NCBI GenBank assembly: GCA_030220185.1
Contig: JASPKZ010001601.1
Location: 1,054,001-1,118,000 of the forward strand
From: Diploptera punctata
Lineage: Eukaryota; Arthropoda; Insecta; Blattodea; Blaberidae
Direction: 5' to 3'
Length of the DNA: 64,000 bases
Below are positions 58,401 through 63,675 of the stretch, piece after piece; positions within the stretch are counted from its first letter, which is position 1, and each line of letters starts with the position of its first letter. Position numbers and translations under genes: made by a program. The notes under the pieces were generated by a model. That model was not told the DNA's origin. It saw nothing but the letters and a program-made list of their open reading frames with translations, and made no database searches.

Positions 58401-61400
58401 TTGAAAACATGCCTGGTAGGTACTGTCTTCCTCAACTAGTTCAATTTTTTGTTTTGTTTTTGTTTACTTGTAGCTTTTATGTGGTTGACCTCTTTTCTTT
58501 TTCTAGGAGTAGCATGGAACCCACAGAATGTAATTTTGTGATTCTAGGATGTACGTTATTTTAAATCTGAGAAGACGGGAAGAGGACCACTTTGTGAAGG
58601 CTGGCAGGATACCACAACTCCGATCATGTGTTCTTATAAAATGGTTCAGGTGACATTTGAAGTTTGGGGACTTCAGACTAAAGCAGAAGACCTCATCCAG
58701 AGGGTAAATATAATTTATATCTAGGTTTTTTTTTGAGTCATCAAATTAATTAAATTGATAAGTAAATGGATCAGATTTTACATGGATTTTTAATTCAATC
58801 ATGTACCATTGATTACAATAATTTAGTTGTGTACATTAATTTACTTATTTCTGTCATAGTAATAGCTTTAGCTTCTCAATATTAATTTAATAAATAATGC
58901 TATAGCTGTGTGGAGTCCTTCATATCTTCTTCAGGTAGAAGCCATTCATTGTGTATTTGTGAATGATGATTCATTGCATTTAATGTGGGACCAGTGCATA
59001 GAGAAACTTGGAATAGAGGGAAAACTGAGTACAGTGACATCTAAAAAATTTCGGTCGTTTACGATGAACTACAATGGTAGTGCTGTTTCGTAGTAACAGA
59101 ATATGTAACTAAATAAAACAAATGCAAGGCACACGGCGTGTTCACTCGGGATTATGGGAAATTAGCCATTTTGTAAATTGAAATTTTTAACTGCTATCCT
59201 TTCGATCTATGTAGACGGTACTGTAAAAATTATATTATATCGAAAATTAAAATCATTACTTAGATTGTATTTTACTCTAATTTCTAAGTAAATTCAAGTT
59301 TGTTTACATTTTTAATGTGAATCTATTTTCAAAGACTATTTAACTCATGCCCAAAATGGGAGTCAATGACCAATCACGTTTCAATGATTTCTGTTTTACA
59401 ACCAATCAGAGTCGTGTTTCACGAAATATTTATCAGTGTTATAATTACCATATTAAAGAAAGCTCCTCCTTTTTAATATTCTGAAATAGTATGATCTAGT
59501 TGCAGTGATAAACAAAAGAAGCAGATGAAGCGTACCTATCGTTTCTCATTTGTTTTCAAACATCGCCGTTTACATTAGATATATAAATATTTTAAAATAA
59601 CTACAGTTAAATAATGATTTGTGAGTAAACAGCTTAATTTTATTCGTTAAATAGTCCTAACAAATGCCACTCTTGATTTCCAAATTCTCTAGATAAATTC
59701 ACTCCTCACTTCGTGAGTCGTGAATTTATCGATAATTTGGAAATCACTCGTGGCATTACTTATGATAAACCTACTAGAAGTGATAAAATTCTAAGATTTA
59801 TTAGGTTAGGAAGAGTGATGTTAGTGAACAACCATTTCTAGTAAACATTTTAAAAATGTGACATTATAATGGACTTCAGATGTACGACATGGCTAAGGTA
59901 TAAAATATGTATGTGAGAATAAGGGTAGGTCAATTGTAGATATTTATTAAAAGAGCTCACAATGCACATTTTTAAATTTTAATAAACGAAAATAAATTAA
60001 CATATTTAATTTACTTCCATTCTTCCCTTCTGTTAAAATTAAAGAAAATCTTTGGGTCTGAGAGGCTGGGTATAAATACTTCTATCATTTAAGATTAATT
60101 AATGTTATTTATTCCTATAAAAGTTCAATTTCATGATTATTCACCAGATGGCGTTATATAATTATAATTCATAATTTTACCACCAGGCAGTGCTGAATTT
60201 CATATTAGTACCAGAAAAAAATAAAAAAAATTTAGATGTCGTTAGTTGTTCTACACTAGCGCCGCTTATGGCATGTATGCGAAACTTGTCCAATTTCTTC
60301 TCTGGTACTCTGTTGGACCAGTAGATTAAGGTAAAGGAAGGATTTGTGCTTAGATGGTAAGAAAGCCTGAATTAGCTCAGTGGTCAGCACAGAAAGCTGA
60401 AGGTTTGGGGTTCGATTACTAGTTGAAACAAACATTTTTCTCTTTACCATTGATTACAATAATTTATTTAATTAATTTACATATTTCAATCATAGTAATA
60501 GCTTTAGCTTCTTAACTAACTAACTAACTGGCACTATCGAACCTGTAGGTTCATGGCCGTGCAGACCTAAGCTCTCCATATATCCCTATCCTGAGCCAGT
60601 GTTTTCCAATCATCCCCTGTATAATCTACTTCCCTCAAATCATAGTTAATGTTGTTCTCGCACTTCATTCTTGGTCTACCAACTGGGCGTTTTCCCTCTG
60701 GCTTTCCTACAAGAAGCTTCCATGCACATTCCCCATTCGAGCTTCTTAATATTAAGTTAATATACGCTAATGGCTTCATTGCCAAGGCCCAGCATTTGAA
60801 TGTAACAATATATTAAGTTAATATAAAATGTAACATTTAATTTGTTTATATTTGAAAAGAAAAATATATGCCTAGATTGGGGTTTGAACCCAGGACCTTT
60901 GACTCTCTATGTCAATGCTCTTCCAAGTGAGCTATCTAGACCTCCAATCTAAACGCGTATTTTTCTCTTATACATAGTTAATTCCCTAACCCCAAATTCT
61001 ATGAGTCGTTGCTACGATTTTTGCAAATGGCAGTTTCTTTATTAAGAAGATTTTTTATTGGGAATTTAAACATTAGTTATAAAGCCAGTAGTGCTTCTTT
61101 CAATGTTAATATTATTCGTTTTTAAACATCTTAATGATGGACAAATTATATTTGAAAAGAAAAATATATGCCTAGATTGGAGGCCTAGGTAGCTCAGATG
61201 AAAGAGCAGTGACATAGAGAGTCAAAGGTCCTGGGTTCAAACCCGAGTCTAGGCGTATATTTTTCTTTTCAAATATAATATAATGTAATATTTAATTTAT
61301 TTACTTATCACTATTTCAGAGCATTCGAGAAATTTTGCTGCTAGGACATAGACAAGCATTTGCATGGATTGATGACTGGTACGGGATGGCATTGGAAGAT

Positions 61401-61631
61401 GTAAGAGCCTACGAACAACAAATGCAGCATGAAACAAACACAAAGGTATCCGGAGGCAAGACAGATGCTGCCGGTGACAGTGATATAAAATCTCCTGAAA
61501 TTATTGCAGTAGCTGAGGGTGAATCTGTATCATCTGGTCATACACCCACCACCCCTGCCGCTTCTATCACCCCTACCACCCCTAATACACCCAACACACC
61601 CAAGACAAAATCATGGTTTTCTTGGTCATAG
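40369..61631 (+). CDS. rdgBbeta: cytoplasmic phosphatidylinositol transfer protein, class IIB (rdgB-beta/PITPNC1)
   Basis: Class IIB PITPs are soluble START-like lipid carriers that move phosphatidylinositol and phosphatidic acid between membranes. Eight exons join in frame: 40369-40419, 40506-40654, 50802-50890, 53553-53560, 53652-53723, 55527-55625, 58548-58703 and 61320-61631. They total 936 nt or 311 residues, and all introns are GT-AG. Landmarks are MVLTKEYRICMPLTVEE at the start, YQIGQLYMIARHSHEQSDNG, LPYWIQSFIPKLFYVTEKAW, FKSEKTGRGPL, CSYK and VTFEVWGLQTKAEDLIQ, and LLLGHRQAFAWIDDWY. A low-complexity Ser/Thr/Pro tail ends SWFSWS. The HSHEQSD and GHRQAFAW segments match the PITPNC1 branch and not PITP-alpha/beta. 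The length is close to vertebrate PITPNC1. No frame damage is seen. Introns total about 20 kb and are packed with transposons. Confidence 0.92.
40506..40654 (+). other. rdgBbeta: rdgB-beta exon 2
   Basis: Acceptor TTTAG ends at 40505 and donor GTATGT starts at 40655. It encodes residues 18-66 plus two bases of 67. It includes EGVEVVENIACEDPEHGKGQ. Confidence 0.92.
40680..41425. repeat. family T-like repeats in rdgB-beta intron 2
   Basis: AAGTTCTATAGAATAGCAGT begins it, and CATTTATGGAATTGTCACCA resembles the arms at 423-1143. 41275-41420 is the inverted partner of 35580-35715. Confidence 0.55.
41557..42157. mobile_element. fold-back element, probable Penelope subfamily
   Basis: CCGGGCTGTAGGCCGTGGTC at the left mirrors GACCACGGCCTACAGCCCGG at the right, with arms of about 270 bp. 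The - strand frame 41548-42096 (182 codons) has no motif that I can name. Each arm has a TCTGGYGAAAC block, reminiscent of the GAAA core of the other fold-backs, but without a clean CTGANGA in the right arm. Assignment is by plan and is tentative. Confidence 0.55.
42516..42853 (+). mobile_element. tRNA-derived SINE, family B (copy 5)
   Basis: It begins CGCCGTAGCTGAGTGGTTAA, with B box GGTCCGAGTCTCC. TTATTGTATCCATA lies at 42502-42515 and 42854-42867. Confidence 0.92.
42905..43250. mobile_element. Penelope hairpin with LINE insertion in the left arm
   Basis: ATTATATTATTTTGAGTTTG at the left mirrors CTCAAAATAATATAATTAG at the right. The centre has TTCAGCATATTGCCCAGTCT and GAAACATGTCC. The left arm, read on the - strand, gives CTGAAGATGATTGATATCC and CAATCGAAACATG. 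Confidence 0.8.
42938..43043 (-). mobile_element. LINE 3' end (family C), nested
   Basis: A truncated 3' tail (GAAGAAGAAGAAG on the - strand). The duplication GTTCATCTT lies at 42929-42937 and 43044-43052. Confidence 0.85.
43360..43655 (-). mobile_element. tRNA-derived SINE, family D
   Basis: - strand head CCACTGCTGTGGTCTCAAGG, B box GATTCGATCCCCAG. The body ends near TGTAACCCACTTCTATGG. Confidence 0.85.
43867..43898 (-). ncRNA. hammerhead-like core, left arm
   Basis: - strand CTGATGA (43898-43892), one base, GGAG/CTCC stem, GAAA (43877-43874), then C-TGCA-G and UA. Confidence 0.5.
44200..44466 (+). pseudogene. Penelope endonuclease C-terminal half
   Basis: An 88-codon frame: MKEHLRNVKKGEVDKSAVAA, HAWSEKHLIDTEASLI, SVCEKIQIQKNKKDKLMNF and FDLIQRFIGPPIEVRKE. 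It lacks the GIY and YIG motifs, so it cannot be an active nuclease. It is an element fragment. Confidence 0.75.
44487..44522 (+). ncRNA. hammerhead-like core, right arm
   Basis: CTGATGA (44487-44493), one base, GGAG with CTCT, GAAA (44508-44511), C-TGCA-G, UC (44518-44519), then TAG, which pairs weakly with the sequence before the core. Confidence 0.5.
44580..45015. other. unassigned stretch with a tRNA-like piece
   Basis: 44746-44800 contains GATAGTTCAGTTGGTAGAGT, an A-box-like sequence, but no convincing B box. Otherwise nothing is recognised. Confidence 0.35.
45018..45121. mobile_element. 104-bp hairpin MITE
   Basis: Arms of about 45 bp: GGGTTCTTCATTTATAACCT with AATGGGCACATGGTGTTTTG are mirrored after the loop CCCGAGCTCTTGTT, with only a few mismatches. 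No target duplication is clear. Confidence 0.65.
45455..46093 (+). mobile_element. LINE family A, longer copy, inserted in a Penelope end
   Basis: Frame 45481-45852 begins MAFQGVDPVRSKIVLDNKIL, includes FTYLGCNISYEEEKDVNAK and LLYGSEVWTL, then shifts by a 1-nt homopolymer loss. It resumes at 45864-46058 (GRPLKRLLDG). An ATGATG tail follows. Flanks AAGAATTAAA and TGAATCGTGATTTCTTC are parts of a single Penelope end, so the LINE interrupted it. Confidence 0.8.
46094..46215 (-). mobile_element. rearranged Penelope end
   Basis: CTTACCTCATACTTCTATG to CCTCAGCTGTTTTC is joined directly to CATAATGTTAAAAATTCCCA, the outer block of the same family, with the second arm missing. Confidence 0.6.
46225..46520. 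mobile_element. Penelope fold-back (family of 43771-44571), non-coding
   Basis: AACACTATGAGGTCTAATTT at the left, then CTCACCTCATATCC mirrored by GGATATGAGGTGAG. The right-arm block has CTGATGC instead of CTGATGA, a change in the core. Confidence 0.8.
46528..47220. mobile_element. Penelope fold-back with coding arms
   Basis: - strand frame 46600-46917 and + strand frame 46967-47188 encode the same tail (NHTRTMNFEIPDEPSLITKF, TPDGSLDNY, KKKLTV.KTAEV). The left arm has a repeated 42-bp unit (DGSLENNSFKRTP-type) not present in the same number on the right, so arms evolve independently. Confidence 0.8.
47459..47869 (+). mobile_element. LINE family C, longest copy, 11-bp TSD
   Basis: Frame 47502-47825 reads ARPVLTYGSEAWTLKRQHES, EMRFMRRTAGYTRWV and RGRRSVGRPMKRWRENFL, then a GAAGAAGAAG tail. 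GATAAACTACA lies at 47448-47458 and 47870-47880. Confidence 0.88.
48062..48360. repeat. head-to-head tRNA-like element
   Basis: A tRNA-like core on the - strand (B-box side GAACCCAGAATCTTC, A-box side GACCACTGAGCTAATTC) is followed, across the palindrome CATAAATCCTCCATTTATG, by a second core on the + strand (AATTAGCTCAGTGGTCAGAG, GGTTTGGGGTTCAAAC). The tail GCTTTAGCTTCTTAATATTA matches 56210-56236. Confidence 0.65.
49350..49376. repeat. poly(T) run
   Basis: About 27 T. It is a likely indel-prone site in assembly. Confidence 0.9.
49676..49806. mobile_element. small Penelope hairpin
   Basis: CAGTCTGATCATCTTACCTC at the left and GCTTGATCAGACTG at the right. The outer block CCTCAAGATATCACTTCC is on the right. 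It belongs to the family of 21822-22935. Confidence 0.7.
49807..49906 (-). mobile_element. LINE 3' end (family C), short
   Basis: TTCTTCTTCCTTCCAAGTAT to CATAGGACGGCCTAGAGACC. It abuts the preceding hairpin. Confidence 0.75.
50105..50396 (+). mobile_element. tRNA-derived SINE, family A (copy 2), 14-bp TSD
   Basis: It starts GGGGCCGCCGTAGCATAGTG, with B box GGGTTCAAGTCCCG and tail (TTTAC)n. TTAGCTATAAGAAG lies at 50091-50104 and 50397-50410. Confidence 0.93.
50802..50890 (+). other. rdgBbeta: rdgB-beta exon 3
   Basis: It follows a long T tract and CAG, with donor GTAATG at 50891. It encodes residues 67-96 and the first base of codon 97, ending NYYPFTIT. It is 10.1 kb from exon 2. Confidence 0.92.
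51633..52030 (-). mobile_element. LINE 3' end (family D)
   Basis: - strand LRKIFGPKRDEQTGECRRLH, GLYRKPDIVRTVKSRRLR and, past a stop, GRPRMRWENNINYDLREVDY. It ends with the GCCAGCGAGTTAGTTAGTTT tail. Confidence 0.85.
52142..52430 (+). pseudogene. GIY-YIG endonuclease of a Penelope-like element, broken
   Basis: NKSGIYQIKCRDCDKIYIGK and TKRNLKTRVKVHLRNLKNDE keep the GIY, YIG and Arg positions. A 9-nt loss shortens the AAHAW motif to AEAWFGKH, and in-frame stops occur at about 52349 and 52397. Confidence 0.75.
52609..52762. mobile_element. piggyBac-like MITE with TTAA ends
   Basis: TTAACCCTCTGCATGCCATG at the left and TTAACCCTTTAGGTGCCGTG (complement of the right end) form terminal repeats flanking 154 bp. 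CCCT after TTAA is typical of piggyBac ends. Confidence 0.75.
52830..52955 (-). mobile_element. SINE family D, head only
   Basis: - strand CCACCGCTGTGGTCTCGAGG, then GGGTTCGATCCCCGATCGG. The body is truncated. Confidence 0.85.
52956..53550. other. unassigned intron 3 sequence
   Basis: No repeat family recognised. Microexon 4 lies just beyond. Confidence 0.4.
53553..53560 (+). other. rdgBbeta: rdgB-beta 8-nt microexon 4
   Basis: AATACACT lies between ACAG (53549-53552) and GTAAGT (53561-53566). With the split G from exon 3 it encodes Glu-Tyr-Thr, the residues that family alignment expects before CSF. It restores the frame into exon 5. Without it the exon 3 to exon 5 join is out of frame. Confidence 0.8.
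53652..53723 (+). other. rdgBbeta: rdgB-beta exon 5
   Basis: Acceptor T-rich CAG, donor GTAAGT. It encodes CSFVPKFSISIKTKYENNNG and STEN. The intron before it is 91 nt. Confidence 0.9.
53932..54130 (-). mobile_element. LINE 3' end (family C)
   Basis: CTTCTTCTTCCTTCCAAGTA through GGATCCGATTTGAACTCATT and ATTTAGTTGGTACTGTTTAA, the complement of the 47459-47869 end. Confidence 0.85.
54171..54347 (+). mobile_element. LINE 3' end (family E), 11-bp TSD
   Basis: KDHVSRMARSRIPKAIMNYC and GQPMKRWHENRF, then an ATGATGATG-type tail. CTAACAATTCT lies at 54160-54170 and 54348-54358. Confidence 0.85.
54435..54785 (-). mobile_element. SINE family D, long copy
   Basis: - strand head CCATCGCTGTGGTCTCGATG, B box GGGTTCAATCCCTGG. 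The body ends CGCCATGCCAGGAG. Confidence 0.88.
54885..54990 (-). mobile_element. single-arm Penelope end
   Basis: CTCACCTCATATTGTTCTTC, then TAGTTTCAGAACATGG and CATTCCTCAGTATC. The - strand reads CTGAGGA, a hairpin and GAAACTAGTTT. Confidence 0.6.
55527..55625 (+). other. rdgBbeta: rdgB-beta exon 6
   Basis: Acceptor CTCCAG, donor GTAAGA. Thirty-three codons, CLNLDPELLIERQVEQLDIA then YDEVNPKHYKEEE. Confidence 0.9.
55688..55834. mobile_element. minimal Penelope hairpin, 11-bp TSD
   Basis: AATAGTGAGTGGAGAACATA mirrors its complement, with only ATTACATCACAATTA-like sequence between CCTCATAT and ATATGAGG. AAATTAACACT lies at 55677-55687 and 55835-55845. It lacks any ribozyme block or coding sequence. 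Confidence 0.85.
55885..56990. mobile_element. Penelope palindrome with endonuclease arms and a nested tRNA element
   Basis: The left outer block (GATAGGAAATAAGACTATGA) is separated from the rest by an insertion at 55932-56241. The arms, from 56260 and up to 56965, meet near 56612. The - strand 56313-56600 and + strand 56600-56919 encode the same tail (AIAAHAWSEKHRIETKTKLL, MNFEIPGYKERGLIWKF). Confidence 0.82.
55932..56241 (-). mobile_element. tRNA-headed element with inverted flanks, 14-bp TSD
   Basis: - strand core GGATTAGCTCAATGGTTAGA, then GGTTCGGGGTTCGATTCCCG. GGTAAAGAGAAAAATTTATG and its complement border the core region. TTTTTTAATATTGT lies at 55918-55931 and 56242-56255, defining a 310-bp unit. 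Partial relatives are at 48062, 58804 and 60330. Confidence 0.8.
56997..58416 (+). mobile_element. mariner transposon, inactive
   Basis: Terminal repeats CGAGGTGTGTTTTTAAAGTA and CCAGGCATGTTTTCAAAGTA (complement of the right end) lie next to TA on both sides and enclose 1420 bp, a normal mariner size. Transposase pieces in order include GEDAFSGGMVRRWVRKYNES and GNETWVSHL near 57640-57665. LKKLRHTIQNKRRGMLTDGD at 57854-57913 and EWFTSQEGGFYNEV near 58110-58147 follow. The first catalytic Asp of the usual GDETW is Asn, the HDNARPH segment is lost, and frameshifts and stops abound. It sits in rdgB-beta intron 6. Confidence 0.88.
58548..58703 (+). other. rdgBbeta: rdgB-beta exon 7
   Basis: Acceptor TTCTAG, donor GTAAAT. 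Fifty-two codons from DVRYFKSEKTGRGPLCEGWQ through the WGLQT motif to IQR. Confidence 0.92.
58800..59005 (+). repeat. fragments of the tRNA-headed element family
   Basis: ATTGATTACAATAATTTAGT to GCTTCTCAATATTAATTTAA matches the end of 55932-56241. GTAGAAGCCATTCATTGTGT to GTGGGACCAGTGCAT matches its middle. The order is rearranged. Confidence 0.6.
59333..59768. repeat. dispersed repeat R (copy 2)
   Basis: Same ends and terminal hairpin as 23578-24308, with an internal deletion at about 59485. Confidence 0.8.
59769..60328. other. unassigned intron 7 sequence
   Basis: AT-rich, nothing recognised. Confidence 0.35.
60330..60840 (+). repeat. tRNA-headed element split by a LINE
   Basis: Core CTGAATTAGCTCAGTGGTCA, GGTTTGGGGTTCGATTAC. 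The tail GCTTTAGCTTCTT at about 60499-60511 resumes with AGCTTCTTAATATTAAG at 60739, duplicating AGCTTCTTAA around the LINE. Confidence 0.7.
60512..60738 (-). mobile_element. LINE 3' end (family D)
   Basis: - strand ECAWKLLVGKPEGKRPVGRP and NNINYDLREVDYTGDDWKTL, ending with repeated TTAGTTAGTTAGTTA. Confidence 0.85.
60850..60985 (-). repeat. tRNA-like core in short inverted repeats
   Basis: ATATTTGAAAAGAAAAATAT borders the left. The - strand core reads TCTAGATAGCTCACTTGGAA and GGTCCTGGGTTCAAACCCC. The right border CGTATTTTTCTCTTATAC is the inverted left border. Confidence 0.65.
61145..61285 (+). repeat. tRNA-like core in short inverted repeats, opposite orientation
   Basis: The borders are the same (ATATTTGAAAAGAAAAATAT and GTATATTTTTCTTTTCAAAT), but the core is on the + strand (GGCCTAGGTAGCTCAGATGA, GTCCTGGGTTCAAACCCGAG). 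It ends 35 nt before rdgB-beta exon 8. Confidence 0.7.
61320..61631 (+). other. rdgBbeta: rdgB-beta exon 8 (terminal)
   Basis: Acceptor TATTTCAG. It encodes SIREILLLGHRQAFAWIDDW, then a charged linker and a Thr-Pro-rich tail (TPTTP, TPTTPNTPNTPK). TAG is at 61629-61631. Confidence 0.93.
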
Positions 61632-61762
61632 TAAATTACTTAAAATTTTCCGTAATATTAATTTAAAAGTTCTCGGTGTGTCACACCTCACTGTAATGTA
61701 AATCTGTAAACACATTTAACTGATTCCTACAACATTATTTGGATCAGAGGAAATCATACGTG

Positions 61763-61768
61763 AATAAA
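61763..61768 (+). terminator. rdgBbeta: candidate rdgB-beta poly(A) signal
   Basis: AATAAA lies 132 nt past the stop. Other signals further on are possible. Confidence 0.5.
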
Positions 61769-62173
61769 ATCATGTATGTAAATTATTAGTACGCCTATTC
61801 ATAATAATAGACGGTGATCATAAATTTGCAAGAAAATGAAGTAGTAATGAATATGTAAAGAAAACCAGAAGCTTTGAACATATTATTTTGTATACAATAT
61901 ATTTATGTGATTAAAAATTATAGAACATTTGTTGCTAAATTAAAAAAAAAATACTCGTGGATATATTTATGGTTTCAGTACTAGTAAATTTCTGTTGAGG
62001 TGAAGTCATATGATGAAAGTTAAAAAATTAAACTGTACCTGTTGGTAGGTGCCGTCGTCCTCAACTTTGTTAAAATATTGTATATAAAATTAACTGGAGC
62101 GCTTTCGGAAGTTATCTTCCGTCTTCTGCAGGTTGAGCTTCTGGTACTCGTTGTGTACGGTGATGTATACTGC

Positions 62174-62256
62174 AACTGACTTGTTCTTGACGATGTCGTA
62201 TAATGGGTTTGACTGGGGTGCGTTCTCATTATAAAGGAAACAAACAACACCTCACT
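62174..62256. repeat. 83-bp direct duplicate flanking the nested fold-back (left)
   Basis: AACTGACTTGTTCTTGACGA to ACACCTCACT matches 62802-62884 with three substitutions and no indels. Confidence 0.85.
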
Positions 62257-62801
62257 AATATTTAAATTAATATTGGGAAGTAAACATTATGAGGTTATAT
62301 CATTAATAGTGAGTGGAGAACATATTTTAATCGACTCACCTCATACATTTTCAAACTTCTTTGATACCAACGGTTTCAGACAATATCATGTCCTTCATTA
62401 GTCATGGCGTCCACTGATGAAATTCCGTGATTGTTGATTTCTTTAGTGACATCACCTCTTGTGCTGCCATCTTTCGTTGGGATTATAAACTTTGTAATTA
62501 AATTTTTATCCACCGGAATATTGAAATTCATAGATCGATATTCCGGTGGATAAAAATTTAATTACAAAGTTTATAATCCCAACAAAAAATGGCAGCACAA
62601 GAGGTGATGTCACTAAAGAAATCAACAATCACGGAATTTCATCAGTGGATGCCATGACTGATGAAGGACATGATATTGTCTGACACCGTCGGTATCACAG
62701 AAGTTTGAAAATGTATGAGGTGAATCGATTAAAATGTGTTCTCCACTCACTATTAATGATATAACCTCATAATGTTTACTTCCCAATATTAATTTAAATA
62801 T
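62257..62801. mobile_element. complete Penelope fold-back inside a fold-back
   Basis: Both outer blocks are present: ATTGGGAAGTAAACATTATG at the left and its complement at the right, so the whole 545-bp unit is symmetrical. The family is that of 9555-10100. The right arm reads GACACCG where GAAACCG is usual. Confidence 0.85.
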
Positions 62802-62884
62802 AACTGACTTGTTGTTGACGATATCGTATAATGGGTTTGACTGGGGTGCGTTCTCATTATAAAAGAAACAAACAACACCTCACT
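62802..62884. repeat. 83-bp direct duplicate flanking the nested fold-back (right)
   Basis: Partner of 62174-62256. It is either an unusually long target-site duplication or a pre-existing tandem repeat at the insertion point. Confidence 0.85.
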
Positions 62885-63282
62885 TCTTAATGAGAATGCA
62901 CCCCAGTCAAACCCATTATACGAGATGATCAAAAACAAGTCAGTTGCTGCTACAAACAGTTGGAGTATACATCACCGTACACAACAACAAGTAACGGAAG
63001 CTCTACCTGCAGAAGATGGAAGATAACTTCCGAAAGCGCTCCAGTTAATTTTATATACAATATTTTAACAAAGTTGAGGACGACGGCACCTACCAACAGG
63101 TACAATTTAATTTTTTAACTTTCATCATATATTTATGGTTGTGAATTAAAACTTGTCCCAGATTAGTGCATTTTTAATTTATAATTATCTAGAGAACAGA
63201 ATCAGTTTTCAAGTGTTATAACTACGCTTTACATTTTTAGGTGTACATCTTTTCTTTGTAGGACAAATTACAGCTCTCTGAA

Positions 63283-63675
63283 AAAAATTTCGTCAGTCGG
63301 AGTTATGGCTGAAGATGAACATGACTATGTTTGAAATTGCGATATCATGGAAGCATGAATCCTACGAGGTGAGTTGTTTAAACAATATGTTCTCCGATGA
63401 ATTTTAACTCACCTCATATACGTTCAGAAAAATAAAGATAGATCAATGAATTTTGATATCCCTAACGAAATTACTTTGATTTCGAAGTTCATAAATTCAA
63501 CCATAGATGGCAGCACTGAAGATGGTGACAATAGAACAGTTGACAGCCAAAGAATTTCGCAGTTGTAGTTATGGCTGAGGATGAACACGACTGTGTTTGA
63601 AACCGCGGTATCATGGAAGCATGAATCCTATGAGGTGAGTTGTTTAAACAAAATGTTCTCCGATGAATTTTAATA
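63283..63675 (+). mobile_element. two Penelope ends in direct tandem
   Basis: GTCAGTCGGAGTTATGGCTG through GATGAATTTTAA (63289-63406) is followed by a longer copy in the same orientation (about 63420-63673). Both have CTGARGATGAACA, GAAA, GGAAGCATGAATCCTA and GAGGTGAGTTGTTTAAACAA. This direct arrangement contrasts with the inverted one elsewhere. Confidence 0.75.

Larger units (their letters stand above)
62013..63127. mobile_element. Penelope-type palindrome split by another fold-back
   Basis: GTTAAAAAATTAAACTGTAC with CTGTTGGTAGGTGCCGTCGT at the left mirrors the right end near 63080-63118. Both arms hold GGAAGATAACTTCCGAAAGC followed by GCTCC, a GAAA-G-CG-C-UC block. The upstream box reads CAGAAGA instead of CTGAAGA. 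The fold-back at 62257-62801 lies within, flanked by an 83-bp duplication. Confidence 0.75.

Noticed and set aside
56997..58416. active mariner transposase gene
   Set aside because: Frameshifts and stops are present, the first catalytic Asp is Asn and the second catalytic region is lost.
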